Shown here: piece by piece, positions 11,881 to 24,742 of the stretch
How the letters are laid out: the number at the start of each line of letters is the position of its first letter
Position numbering within the stretch: position 1 is the first letter of the stretch
DNA from: Nicotiana tabacum
Taxonomy: Eukaryota; Streptophyta; Magnoliopsida; Solanales; Solanaceae
Assembly: GCF_000715075.1 (NCBI RefSeq)
Contig: NC_134087.1
Location: 109,159,161 to 109,223,160 of the forward strand
Direction of reading: 5' to 3'
DNA: 64,000 bases
Translations under genes and position numbers: made by a program
Notes under the pieces: model-generated
What the model was told of the DNA's origin: nothing
The model's input: the letters and a program-made list of their open reading frames with translations, nothing else
Databases searched by the model: none

Positions 11881-12220
11881 AAAGAAAAACAAGAAAATGT
11901 TGGCAAAGACATGCTTATTGGGTGTAGAAGGGAGTTCATGGGAAGCAAAGATAATGAAGAAAAAGTTGAAATACTTCATATGTGAAGGAGAGTGGCTAGA
12001 TAAAAAACTCGAGCTCCAGGACAATTTGCTCTTTTTACTAGTTGATAAATCTAACTTTTAATAAAATTTGCAAATTGTCCAGGAGCTCGAGTTTTTTATG
12101 TGGCCACTCTCTGTCACATATGAAGTATTTTGAACTTCTTCTTCATTATCTTTGCTTCCCACGAATTCCAGCTGCACACCAGTAAGCATGTGTTTGCCAA
12201 TATTTTCTTATTTTTTTCTT
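11881..12220. repeat. Long foldback: 150-bp inverted arms with 40-bp loop
   Basis: The left arm 11881-12029 pairs with the right arm 12070-12220 around a loop at 12030-12069. Landmarks are GGGAAGCAAAGATAATGAAG (left) and its complement starting at 12128, and CTCGAGCTCC (12009-12018) against GGAGCTCGAG (12082-12091). A few mismatches and short bulges remain. It separates the two copies of the Ulp1-tail duplication. It could be an independent foldback element or a by-product of the duplication, and any transcript would form a long hairpin. Confidence 0.85.
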
Positions 12221-12289
12221 ATGAAAGAAGACGAGAGTTCCTAAAAGATCATAGTAGTAAAGTTCACTTGTAAGCGAATTTTAGAGTTC

Positions 12290-12440
12290 TATAACCAAAG
12301 ACATGCATTGGTATTCAACAGAGAATTGGCTGCAAATCTTTGGACTCATGGAAAGTGGTAACAAGATATTGGTTATGAAACCCCAGAAGAGCAACTAGGA
12401 CATGACTATGGAGAATAGGAAGACACTCTGTGAGTTTTTT
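12290..12440 (+). pseudogene. Second copy of the Ulp1 C-terminal exon end
   Basis: It encodes an equivalent of the 10711-10843 tail: TTGGACTCATGGAAAGTGG, then EEQLGHD-type residues and an acidic end. Similarity continues into the 3' flank (GGATTTTGTGAATATACATT at 12505). The protease motif upstream is absent, so it is only a duplicated gene end. Confidence 0.8.
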
Positions 12441-12659
12441 GAATAGAAAATAACTTGTAAACAAAAACAATTTTTTTTTCCAAGGATGTAAGTAAAAACA
12501 AAATTGGATTTTGTGAATATACATTAATTTTTGTAAATTATATGATGTATGTCTTTTAAATTTTTGTTTTATTCACATTAATTAGTTTTTTAGTTGAACT
12601 TTGGGTTGAATCAAATACGTTTGTGTCTTTTTTCATGAATTTTAAGTATATTTTTGTTG

Positions 12660-12960
12660 AAATTCAGCATGCTAAACTTTAGCATGAAGTAAATAACTTC
12701 TGTTTTAGGCTGAAATTTTGATTAAAACTCATAACAAAAGTGTTGACTGTAGGACAAAAATTTCAGCTTAGTAAGTGCTGAAATTTTTAGAAATGCACTA
12801 ACTTTGAAAAAGCTTTACGACAAAACTATTGATTGTAGGACAAAAACTTTAGCTTATCAAGTGATGAAGTTTTAGAAATGAACTAAATAACTTCATCATC
12901 TTCTGCTGAAGATTTTTGAAAAAGCTTTACGACAAAACTATTGATTTTGGTAAGTCTCGA
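12660..12960. repeat. Hairpin-motif array, duplicated copy
   Basis: About two and a half degenerate units of the 10960-11450 array, with GACTGTAGGACAAAAATTTCAGC-type starts near 12745 and 12828. The array is cut by insertion of element A at 12977 and resumes at about 52270. Confidence 0.75.
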
Positions 12961-12971
12961 TAGGCAACAAA

Positions 12972-12976
12972 TTAAA
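12972..12976. repeat. Target duplication of element A, left copy (TTAAA)
   Basis: TTAAA immediately before TGTAACGACC. The matching TTAAA is at 52064-52068, directly after GGTCGTGACA. The perfect match over a 39 kb interval shows that everything between entered as, or within, one insertion. Confidence 0.85.
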
Positions 12977-14721
12977 TGTAACGACCCGACTGGCCGTTTT
13001 GAGCTTTTGCACTTCGCTTGACAATTCTCGGGCATGACTAGCTTCGTATAATGTATAATGACTTATGTAAATCATCGGTTTTGGTTTTTAGGTGTCACAA
13101 CCCAAAATCTAACCATGGTCGTGATGGCGCCTATCGTGTTACAAGGCAAACTTACTTCCCAAAATATAACTACTAATTAATTTTAAGGATTTAATAAAAT
13201 AATACCAACATTTAAATTTCTCATAAACTAAATTAACCCTAAATATAATTAATATAAAAATACGGAAGCTAGCCCTAAAAATCGGGGTATGTGACGACCC
13301 TGCCAGTCTTCTCATGAGTTACCGCTCTGTTTCCCCCATTTCTGCTTCTTATTGCTTTATTTATCGGTTCTATGAGTGATCGGGATGGTTGGCTCGGGTT
13401 TGGAAAAAGGATTTGGTAAGGTTTGAGACACTTAGTCTCTTTTGAGGAAGCTTAAGTTGGAAAAGTCAACAGGATGTTGACTTATGTGTTAGAGGGCTCG
13501 GATGTGAGTTCCGATGGTTCAAATAGTTTTGGGAGGTGATTTGGAGCTTAGGAGCGTGATCAGAATGAGTTTTGGAGGTTCGGAGTAGATTTAGGCTTGA
13601 ATTGGCGAAAATGGATTTTTGACGTTTTCCGGTTGATAGGTGAGATATTGATATAGGGGTCGGAATCAAATTTCGAGAGTTGCAGTAGTTCCGTGGTGTC
13701 ATTTGGGATGTGTGTGCAAAATTTCAAGTCATTGGGACGTGGTTTGGTTGGATTTTTGATCAAAAGCATAATTTAGAAGAATTTGGAATTCTTAGGCTTG
13801 AATCCGATGCGAATTGGGTGTTTTGATATTGTTTTGAGCGTTTTGAAGGTTGGAACAAGTTTGAATGAGGTTATGGGATATGTTGGCACATTTGGTTGGG
13901 TTCCCGGGGGCCTCGGGTGAGTTTCGGGTGGTCAATCGGACCATTTCATATTGTTTTGAATTGTAGAAAATTGCAAATCAGTGTTGTAGAGAAATGGCCT
14001 TCGCGTTCGTGAGTAGGCCCTTGCATTCGCGAAGGGTGTGACGACCCGGCCGATCATCTTAAGAGTTAACACACTGATCCCCTATTAACTACTTTTCTAA
14101 GTTTATTTCTGCTATTTTGATTTGCCGGGATGTTCGGTTTTGAGTTTCGAGAGTTATGGGACACTTAGTCCCTAAATGAGAGCTTAAATGTTGGAAAATT
14201 GGTCATAGATAGAATAGTGTGAAGACAGCCTCGGAATGAAAATCTGATGGTTCTGTTAGCTCCATGGGTGATTTCGGGGATAGGAGCGTGTTCGGATTGT
14301 GTTTTGGAGGTCCGTAGCTAATTTAGTCTTCAAATGCCGAAAGTTGAATTTTTGAAGTTTTTGGTTCGATAGTGAGATTTTGATCCGAGGGTCGGAATGG
14401 AATTCCGGAAGTTGGAGTTGCTCTATAGTGTTTAATGTGACGTGCGTGCAAAATTTCAGGTCATTCGGACGAAGTTTGATAGACCTTTTGATGGAAAGCA
14501 TATTTTTAGAGTTTTTGGAATTCTTATGCTTGAATCCGATGAAAAATAGGTGATTTGATGTTGTTTTGAGTGTTCCGAAGGTTGGAACAAGTTTGAATGA
14601 TGTTTTAGGATTGGTTGGCAGGTTTGGTTGAGGTTTCGGGGGCCTCGTGGGTGTTTCGGATGCTCGACGGACCACTTTTGGACTTGGAAAGACAACAGAT
14701 TTTTAGCTGTTATGTTGTCAT

Positions 14722-14972
14722 CACGTTCGCGAGAGGGTCTCGCGTTTGCATAGAGCTTCTGGGTGAAGCAGCTGAAATGTGCTTCATGTTCGCGATGCAG
14801 TCCCGCGTTCGCGAAGGTAAGGACCCATTGGTCTTCGCGTTCGCATAGGATCTGCCCGTGTAAGCTACGCATTCGCGAGTGGACCTCGCATTCGCGAAAG
14901 AGGAATTTGGCCAGCATGACTTTTTTGCATCGCGTTCGCGATAGTAGCCTCACGTTCGCGAAGGAGAACGCG
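14722..14972. repeat. CpG-rich TTCGCGA-type repeats in U3 of element D
   Basis: At least eight copies of cores such as CGCGTTCGCGA, CGCATTCGCGA and CACGTTCGCGA are spaced about 25-45 bp apart upstream of the TATA motif. Homologous blocks are at 31178-31430 in the 3' LTR and at 13998-14036 plus 33310-33545 in element C. Confidence 0.85.
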
Positions 14973-14989
14973 CCTGGGAAGATATAAGA

Positions 14990-17078
14990 TGTCACGACCC
15001 AAACCGATGGGCCGGGACGGGCACCTGGTACCTTATTCAATCGAGTACCAACATAACGTATCTTTCTTAATACATCACCATATACACATGCATATGGGCC
15101 TAATAGGCCAACATGATCCTTTATAAACTCAAAACATAGGTTGACAAGGCCGTACAATCTCTTATGTACACGACAAATGTCTACAAGCCTCTAAGAATAC
15201 ATAAATGTCATAAGGGTCGGGACAGAGTCCCGCCATACCAACAATACACGTCTAAATCATACTAACCAAACAAGCAACTCCGAAGCAAATGGAGTGCACT
15301 AACATCTTCCGCTGAGCTGATAGCCTACTTGGAGGGATCTCGACCTGTCTATCGGGACCTGCGGGTATGAAACGCAGCGTCCCCAGGCAAAAGGGACGTC
15401 AGTACGAATAATGTAGCGAGTATGTAAGGCACATAAACAAATACATGAGAGACATGGAAGACACATAGAGTACATGACTCAACCTGTAAGTCTGAATAAC
15501 TTTGTAAATCATAAATTACTTTTAACATCATGCATATGCGTATGAATGTCATGTCATGCATAGGTACATGTTTCATAATGTCATCAGCCTCTGAGGGCAT
15601 CGCAAAATCATCAATGTATTCCAACTGATCAGGTGGTGGTGTATATATAATGCCATAACCTTTCCCATATCTCATATACATATATATACATACATATATA
15701 TACACGTATATAATGCACACATACATATATATGCGTATATAACGCCGTTTGAATCATATTTCGGCCACTGTGGGCAACATCATCATCATATACCAGCTGA
15801 TCAGGTGGTGGTGCGTATATAACACCGTAACCTTTTCCCATATCCCATATACATATATTTACATATATACGTGTATATAACACTATCTGGTTATGGGTCA
15901 ATGCACATGAATGCAATGCAGGAAAAGTACGTCAATAAAATCATTTGGAAGGTCATAAGACCACTTTGCCTCTTGAGCAATATCATAAAGTAACATCTTT
16001 TCAAATTTTCTATTTTTCTGAGACCCATGAACAGATGATAAAATATTATGACACATGGGAATTAAAGAACATAGATATTTCTATTACTTCTATGAGTAGA
16101 GTCACTTATGGAATTTGTGCATTTGCACGTTTCGTTCATATTGTATGGATCATGCAAAAAGAAAAAAGGGATAGCCTTAACATACCTGAGCCGATTCTCT
16201 TGACAATCCCTCTAATATACGTCAATTGTGACTAACCACATAATGGCGGATCGAAGTAGGAAAGAATCCGTATGATATTCTTGAGAAAGATTGTACCGTG
16301 CTCTCTTAGAATCACAAAATTCCGTTGCAATTACACAGTATAGTTTCGTATGAATTCCTCTGTTAAACCAAGAACTTTTATTGGTATTAAGATATGGAAT
16401 CTGTTTTGAATTCTTGTTGAGTATGAAGAAAGCTATAAGCTTAGTTTGATTATTTTAAGGCTAATAAAGCCAAAGATGCCAAACATTTTTTAATATCTAC
16501 GTAGATGTCAAGTGTATGACATTTAAGATAGCCACTTTCAATTTTAAGTTGTGAGTCACTTGGTATGCATGGGGGCTGCCACTTCATGTTCTTTAATGCT
16601 TATCCAATATACCCTCAATTAAGTAGGTAATGTCCTGTTACCCGGTAATTAATCAATTACCCGCATAATTAAGAATTATTTCAACTTTCGTAAAATACTA
16701 CTCGCTTTTAACATACTTTGTACATCTTACTATTATGGTCATGTAGTACCTTATATGGCACTAGTCCATAAATATCGGGTATTAACGCTCAGCCCGTATT
16801 TTATCCCAATATGTCAAACTTGGACGAGAAATTCATTTTTCTTTGAATTTCTTCCCCTCTCACCATCACGAATTTACTCATCATTTATTTAAAGTAGTAT
16901 AATCCTTATAATCTCCAAATAATCATTTTCCTTGGACTAATGTCAATTTCCTTACAACAAATTCAACGTACAATACTACAAGGTACAACATTGCCGTAAA
17001 TTAATACTGCGAAGTGTAGCATCATGGTAATATAATACTACGGGACGTAATATCGACGTAATATTGCGGGGCGTCACA
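14990..17078 (-). repeat. Left LTR (3' LTR) of element E, 2089 bp
   Basis: Begins TGTCACGACCCAAACCG and ends GGCGTCACA in plus orientation. It contains two copies, 172 bp apart, of a unit with CTGATCAGGTGGTGG followed by TA-rich CATATACATATATA stretches (15625 and 15797). Confidence 0.9.
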
Positions 17079-17093
17079 TCATTCCCCCCTTTT
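17079..17093 (-). promoter_or_regulatory. Polypurine tract of element E
   Basis: On the minus strand AAAAGGGGGGAATGA abuts the start of the left LTR. Confidence 0.75.
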
Positions 17094-20000
17094 GAACATT
17101 CGTCCTGGAATGTTGACTGATGCTCTTTATCATTTTCGTAACTTATAGCTCTTTTGAAAACCTTAATAATCTTCTTGCCATTTAATCAGTTGCTCTGTGA
17201 ATAAATCCTAAGTCTAGGGTATTCCCCCTTTTATTCTTTTTGCTCATATCATGACCTGTGGTCGAAATCTTCCTAATCTTGCAACTTCCGTTACCTCCTA
17301 TCATGCAGCCTGTATGACCCTTGCTTTGTAGGTGCAGTTATGCAATTCATCTTTCCTTTTTCCTTTTATCTTTTAGTCAATATGTAAGCCTTACTTTGTA
17401 TATATAAGGCTTAATAGGATGCCTCTCTGATCCTCTATAGGGATACTGAAGTCCTTTGCTCGATAATTTGTAGAACTTGCGAATATGGACATATCTTATT
17501 TCATAGATCTGGCTATCCATTCATATGACTTTATTGCATTTTCATGGGTTATACTATACCATAATTTTTTTACTTCAATCTATCTTTACTGAGGTATGCT
17601 TATCAAGCTCTCGGTTACTTTTGTAACCTATCCTTTAGGTATAAATCTCAGTCCTTCAATGCTCCTTCATTACCGTTCGTCTTAAGAATCATGGCCTAAT
17701 CTTATGTCATACTTTGTAACATGTATCTGACCATTGTTGATTCGCCTCAATGTTGATCTATAATCCTCTACTTGAAGACTTGAAACTTCTTACATAATAC
17801 ATTACCGCTAGGGCTTACGTTGCTTGAGGAATATTTGAAGCGATTTCCATAATTATATTTCATAGTGTCTCAATGTGATTCACCTTATGGGGGTATACTA
17901 ATTTCATGTCGCCAACGAAATCTTTTCTCCTCCTCTTCTTCTATTTTCTTTTTTTTTCAAATCATTATTCAAAAGAAGGCCCAACGTCATTCTTTTCACT
18001 TGCCTTTCCTCATCCTTACTCATGTTTCCTTAAAACCTTGTCGTTCTACCATACTTTAGCATGCGATCTATACATAACCATATATAAACTTTCTTTCAAC
18101 TTGCTTGTGCCATAGATTTCCTTAGGTTATTCTGGAATTTCAAGTGAGACATCACATCGTCTCCAAGTTTTTCTCCATTCTCTTAAATAGATCTCTCAGT
18201 ACTTAGAAACCATAGGATGGAAGACATGCCGCCGGCGATGCCACTATCATTACCGGTTATTGGACTCCCGTTCTTATAGCCTTCTATCCAAAATATGGAC
18301 TAATCACAACTTTCTGCATTTGAGTATGTCGTACGTTGTTCACTTTTACCTTACTTACTTAAAATCTCGTATCATATCTTTTATCTCCTTCATAACCTCC
18401 CATCCACCTAGGTGTAATTCACGTCCATAACTTGAAGCTCTATTATAATACTCGCACCTCTGGTACATACAAAATCCGGTGGGAGCTTCGTACTGGCTTC
18501 TTATGAGGATGATACTTCCTCTAACTGGGTTCCTTGTAGAGCCATTATAGATTATGGTTGTTGTGTTATTTCTCTTGAACATCTGATACTAAGAGTGATT
18601 CTGTCATGTTCTCAAGCACAACTTCTATAATTTTTCTCGGTCCAATAATCAGACTCCTGATTTACTTGGGTGATGTAATTCTTTAGTTTCCTCTTCCTTC
18701 TGATCAGCCTTTACGTAGGCTTAAGCTATCTTCCGATCTGTGGCTCATGGTATCAGTTATTACCTTAGCCTTTCATGGGAGTTATGGAATTTTCATGGTA
18801 CAATCTTCTAACGATTCAATCCTTTGTCTATGCCCTGGGCTCAATTCTTTCTTTTAACTTATACCGGAGTCTTCTATGGCTAAATGATTGTCAACAAATA
18901 TGCTGCCTGGATAATGCTCCAAAATCTTGAGTGTATCCATAACATACTAACTCTGGTTCATTGATCAAATAATTCTTTCATTCCATCTTAGCTTTCTTTC
19001 AACGTAAGCTATTACTTTTCCTTGTCTTTCTGCCCCTTGTTGCATCCATACTTAGCTTATCTTAGTGCCCACGCATGCCATATTTTTCATACAACTCATC
19101 TGATCTCTAATATTACTTTTAATTCTTACTTCCCGTTCATTAGCCACAGTAGGTGCCACATTCCTTTGGAATGCTTACAATGTTGTTGCGAGATTGTTGT
19201 TACACGACCATTTCCTCTTTAGGTCATTGTGCTAGATTGAAGCCTTCCTTCTTATCTCCTCAGCTAGTCTTTCATTGTAGTACTTAGGGAGAACCCTTGA
19301 CTCTCATAAAGCTGTGAGCTTATTACGGATCTTTTTGATGTCCTTACTTGCCTATAATCATCCGTAGTTGCTTACTTCCATGCCCTTGTGCTTGTATGGT
19401 TGCTTCTGAACTGATATCTTGATTGCCTTCCCAGTGGAACTTTCTTTATACCCATAACACACATACGATACCTTTAACCACCCCGACTCTTGTTTGAATA
19501 TATCTCAAGTATCATAATGATATTCTTAGAGGCTGAACTCTCCATGTTGGGTTCTACTATGTTTATCTCACACGATCTGATGATTCGTCTGTAACCTCCT
19601 TTTTAGCCATAGCTGGGATCTTCCTGACTAATTACTAACTACACATTGGCCCATTCTCATATCAATATTCCTCGTAATCTTTCTTGGGTTACTTTCTTTG
19701 TCTTAACTTACGTCTCACACTAGCTTCTTATTTATTAATAACAGCTCGGGCAGGAACCTTTACTCCCTCTCCTTGACGTCGTGCTTGCACAATATTCTTG
19801 AATCGTAGCATATCTGTAAGATTTCGATAAGTGCCGTCTCATTCCTCTTTCATTTATCGCATTCTTCCTTTACCATTCCATAGTCACTAGAACCTCTTTA
19901 TTTTGAATTAATGCCACATCACTCCATATTCCCCTCTTTAGGGGTATACTAAAAGCTGATGCTACGAGGATCTACCTATAGATTTTTTACCTCTTCATCT

Positions 20001-21493
20001 TTGGCGTTGTTTCTCAACATAAATGATCCTTACTCGCCTTACGACAATCCTTCTGTACCAAGGATAACAAATTCCCTTACTCGTGAGGGTGACACTTAGC
20101 GTAACTGGAACATACAGTCTCTTAAGCTTAACTTTGCTCACATTGCTTGCTCTAAGGAAGCATCTCCCTGAATGACCATCTTTTGAATTTGTCATGAATT
20201 TTCTTTTGTGGTCCATTCTATTATTGCCGGAACGAAATATGAAATTCCCATGATGTCGAATACTTTCCAATCATTAGTCCAAAATTCATATTTAGTTTAT
20301 CTTGTTTACCAGCCCATACTGATTTCTATTACTCTGGGGATTAACTCTCCCCTCTAGTAGTCGCATTGGAGTTACAAACTTATTTCTCGAAATGAGGATA
20401 TAACCTTATGGCTTATACTCTTTTGTTTTTTTAAGGCCCATCACCTTTCGTTTCTTCCTTCATTTGACTTTAGGTTCTGTAACACTCTACCGTTTTCATC
20501 CATGTATCACACCTTATTCATAATGCTTCCTTATCTCTCTTTTCATTATTCTGCTAATATTTCTGCATATCCCTTTGCTTGTGAAAACTTCAATACGACA
20601 TTCTTTCGCTTTTAGCTTTCCTTTGCCCCATCCAGTGGCTTTTCAAGTTGCTTAACGTTCTCGCTTTACTAGGGACACGAGCCACACTAAAGTAATATTT
20701 ATCCCTTCAAGGCTTATAGTGCATGTCTTTGTAGTACACATATCTGGCTGCACTATTTTAAAGTGTACCATCTGGGTGTATCACAACGAGATTTACTAGC
20801 TCACTTGCAATATCCTTCAGAAATGTCAACTAAAACAAACAATCCATTACCATTTTGGTTTACTCTAATCCCAGCCAGGTGTTGATGTTCCGTTATTTCT
20901 TAAACTGCACCTGTTAGCACCCATAGGGCATAACTGAGATGGGTACGACCAATTGTACATACCTTTGTTGCTGTTGAGGGTAACTCTTAATGCTTATATT
21001 TTTTTTGCCGGAACTGTAATGCTAATAATCTTCATCAACTGGGCGCCTCGTACTCTTCATCATCTTGCTTCTTTTGCGTGTTGAAACTTGTATTTATCTT
21101 CTGAATCTCTCATTGTCTTTTACCATTAAGGTGGATAGGTATTCTTGCCTTAAGGCTTCTTATCAGGAAGCTTATACCTTTCAGTGCACCCATGATCTGC
21201 CAAAGACCACACATTTACTTATCGTAGACATTATACAAAAATCCAAGTCCTCTAACTCAGCTCTTCCACAACCATATTTCTTTCCAACCTTCTTTAGATA
21301 TCGTCTTATTATGAATAAAATAGAATTTTGGAATTTGAATACTTATAAATAAGCTCTACCACACGATCTAGAATAAGAACAAATAGTGGCAATCCTAAAT
21401 GCCTTGTAGCCTCCTGCTTATAAGTGTGGTGCACAACACACCCATAAACAAGACTCTACTAGACATGGCTTGTAGACTCACTAGGACAAAACT

Positions 21494-21505
21494 GCTCTAA
21501 TACCA
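21494..21505 (-). promoter_or_regulatory. Primer binding site of element E
   Basis: Minus strand TGGTATTAGAGC, one substitution from the initiator-Met type, four bases from the LTR. Confidence 0.8.
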
Positions 21506-21509
21506 CTTC

Positions 21510-23612
21510 TGTCACGACCCAAACCGATGGGCCGGGACGGGCACCCAGTACCTTACTCAACGGAGTACCAACGTAACATATCTTTCTTAATACATCATCA
21601 TATACACATGCATACGGGCCTAATAGGCCAACATGATCCTTTATAAACTCAAAACATAGGCTGACAAGGCTGTACAATCTTTTATGTACACGACATATGT
21701 CTACAAACCTCTAAGAATACATAAATCTCATAAGGGTCAGGACAAAGTCCCGCCATACCAAAAAAATAATACACGTCTAAATCATACTAACCAAACGAGT
21801 AACTCCGAAGCAAATGGAGCGCACCAACATCTTTCGCTGAGCTGATAGCCTACTTGGAGGGCTCTTGACCTGTCTATCGGGACTTGTGGGCATGAAACGC
21901 AGCGTCCCCAAGCAAAAAGGACATCAGTACGAATAATGTACCGAGTATGTAAGGCACATAAATAAATACATGAGAGACATGGAAGACATATAGAGTACAT
22001 GACTCAACCTATAAGTCTGAATAACTTTGTAAATAATAAATTACTTTTAACGTAATGCATACGCATATGAATGTCATGTCGTGCATAGGTACATGTTTCA
22101 TAATATCATCAGCCTCTGAGGGCATCCCATCATATCATATTGGCCACTGTGGGCAAAATCATAATCGTATACCAGCTGATCAGGTGGTGGTGCGTATATA
22201 ACGCCATAACCTTTCCCATCTCCCATATACATATATACATACATATATACGCGTATATAATGTCGTTTGAATCATATTTACATATATATGCGTATTTAAC
22301 ACCGTTTGAATCATATTTCGGCCACTGTGAGCAACATCATCATCATATACTAGCTGATCAGGTGGTGGTGTGTATATAACGCCGTAACCTTTTCCCATAT
22401 CTCATATACATATATTTACATATATACGCATATATAATACCATCTGGTCATGGGTCAATAGACATGAATACAATGCATGAAAAGTACGTCAATAAAATCA
22501 TTCGGAAGGTCATAAGACTACTTTGCCTCTTGAGCAATATCATAAAGTAACATCTTTTCAAATTTCGTATTTTTCTGAGACCCACGAACAGATGATAAAA
22601 TATTATGACACATGGGAATTAAATAACATAGATATTTCTATTACTTCTATGAGTAGATTAACTTATGGAATTTGTGCATTTGCACGTTTCGTTCATATCG
22701 TATGGATCATGCCAGAAGAAAGATGGGATAACATTAACATACCTGAGCCGATTCTCTTGACAATCCCTATAATACACGTCAATTGTGACTAACCACATAA
22801 TGGCGGATCGAAGTAGGAAAGAATCCATATAATATTCTTGAGAAAGATTGTACCGTGCTCTCTTAGAATCACAAAATTCCGTTGCAATTACACAGTATAG
22901 TTTCGTATGAATTCCTCTGTTAAACCAAGAACTTTTGTTGGTATTAAGATATGGAATCTGGTTTGAATTCTTGTTGAGTATGAAGAAAGCTATAAGCTTA
23001 GTTTGATTATTTTAAGGCTAATAAAGCCAAAGATGCCAAACCTTTTGTATGACATTTAAGATAGCCACCTTCAATTTTAAGTTGTGAGTCACTTGGTATG
23101 GATGGGGTGCTGCCACCTCATGCTCTTTAATGCTTATCCAATATACCCTCAATTAAGTATGTAATGTCCCGTTACCCGATAATTAATCAATTACCCGCAT
23201 AATTAAGAATTATTTCAACTTTCGTAAAATACTACTCGCTTTTAACTTACCTTGTACACCTTACTATTATGGGCATGTAGTTCCTTATATGACACTAGTC
23301 CATAAATATCGGGTATTAACGCTCAGCCCGTATTTTATCCCAATATGCCAAAATTGGACAAAAAATTCATTTTTCTTTGACTTGCTTCCCCTCTCACAAT
23401 CACGAATTTACTCATCATTTATTTAAAATAGTATAATCCTTATAATCTCCAAATAATCATTTTCCTTGGACTAATGTCAATTTCCTTACGACAAATTCAA
23501 CGTACAATACTACAGGGTGCAACATTGCCGTAAATTAATACTGCAAAGCATAGCATCATGGTAATATAAGACTGCGGGACGTAATATCGACGTAATATTG
23601 CGGGGCGTCACA
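21510..23612 (-). repeat. Right LTR (5' LTR) of element E, 2103 bp
   Basis: Same termini as the left LTR. The CTGATCAGGTGGTGG units are at 22176 and 22354, 178 bp apart, with an extra TA-rich segment between. A deletion of about 25 bp relative to the left LTR is visible near 23045. Confidence 0.9.
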
Positions 23613-24520
23613 TAAGATTTCAAAATCAAGGGTTTAGCCATTTTTATCAAAACTTAAGCTTGGGATCTCGGATTTGAGCGAGATTTTGAGGAATTTTCAG
23701 AGATATCAATTGGGTAACGATTCTAGACTACTTTTTGCTTGTAACCCATTAATCTAAACATGAATTCATCCTTTAATTTCGGAATTTGTATGAAAATTGG
23801 GGAAAGGTTCTTAGACCAAGAAATTGAGTTTTGATTGGGGATTTGACATCGGATTTGGATAATTTTGGTATGGTTAGACTCATGAGAGTGTGAGGATTCT
23901 GAAACTATAAATTTTACCTGATTTCGAGACGTGGGTACGAGGGGAGTTTTGGTCATTTTACATAATTTGGCGTATTAGCTTAGACTTTAATTGTAGAATC
24001 AGTTACTTGAAGCAATTTTACATTATGCAAATGAATTTAATAGATTTGGGCCATTCAGAGTCGAGTACTCATGGCAAAGACATGGTGTTGGATTGATTTT
24101 GAGCTGGTTCGAGGTAAGTGGCTTGTCTAACCTTGTGTGGAGGACCTTCCCCTTAGGATATGATATATTTGATAATTGAAACGCATTGTACGTGAGGTGA
24201 CGAGCGCGTACTTGAGCTAATTGTTGAAAATCCGGTTTTTCCTTAAGTATTTCAATTGAGTTATTTTTCTTGTTTTATTCTACTTGCGTATTTAGCCTTT
24301 CCTAGTTTAGGAAAGCATGTTTAGTTGACTTCATTGCCTATTTGCCTAAACTGCCTTAATTGCATTACGTGAAGCATGTTAGGCTAGAATTAACTGTTTA
24401 CTTGGTACATAATTTAGCTTAATTGAGTATTCTTGTGTTGCTACTGTGTGTTTTTACTTTGGGACTACGGGATGGCATCCCGGGAAATCCCTTGTACGTA
24501 TTTATGATCTGAACTGAGGT

Positions 24521-24742
24521 GCGGGATAATAAGAGATCCTGGGGATATTAAGAGATCCCTAGCATATAATTGAGGATACCAAGAAATCTTCGGGGTACCA
24601 AGAGATCCCTGGCACGTATATTGAGGATACCAAGAGATCCTCGGGATACCAAGAAATCCCTAGCATATATTGAGGATACCAAGAGATCCTCGGGATACTA
24701 AGAGATCCCTAGCATATAATTGAGGATACCAAGAGATCCCCC
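24521..24742 (+). repeat. GGATACCAAGAGATCCTCGG minisatellite, 5' LTR of D
   Basis: Head-to-tail units alternating GAGGATACCAAGAGATCCTC and GGGATACCAAGAGATCCCTAG with an AGCATATAATT spacer, about 55-60 bp per double unit. Each core contains GGATnnnAAGAGATCC. The array is about 222 bp here and about 272 bp in the 3' LTR. Confidence 0.9.

Larger units (their letters stand above)
17079..21509 (-). other. Non-coding interior of element E
   Basis: 4.4 kb without a long ORF on either strand. The end near 17090-17110 reads, on the minus strand, CATTCCAGGACGAATGTTC, the kind of sequence that closes gypsy pol genes. The other end has a gypsy-like leader with TCTAGTAGAGTCTTG. Between them I recognise no gag, protease, RT, RNase H or integrase motif. 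This is the organisation of a large retrotransposon derivative that would need proteins from a relative. Confidence 0.65.
14990..23612 (-). mobile_element. Element E: minus-strand non-autonomous LTR retrotransposon
   Basis: LTRs 14990-17078 and 21510-23612 flank a 4.43 kb internal region. On the coding strand LTRs start TGTGACGCCCCGC and end GGGTCGTGACA. A perfect TAAGA duplication is at 14985-14989 and 23613-23617. Primer site and purine tract are in the expected places for minus-strand orientation. No gag or pol motif was found in the interior. It is the innermost, and therefore youngest, insertion of the nest. Confidence 0.9.

Noticed and set aside
11881..12220. Possible MIRNA gene in the foldback
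   Set aside because: The arms are 150 bp and nearly perfect, far longer than needed, and no mature miRNA can be recognised. It is kept as a foldback or siRNA candidate only.
14456..15157. A 233-codon minus-strand ORF
   Set aside because: It spans the joint between D's LTR and element E, so it cannot be an old gene, and the product has no recognisable domain. It is a chance frame in CpG-rich LTR repeats.
17865..18115. Hydrophobic small ORFs in the interior of E
   Set aside because: They derive from T-rich plus-strand sequence of an element that reads on the minus strand, with no homology signal.
24521..24742. Regular short repeats resembling a CRISPR array
   Set aside because: Spacers are themselves repeated and the array lies in an LTR of a plant retrotransposon; it is a minisatellite.
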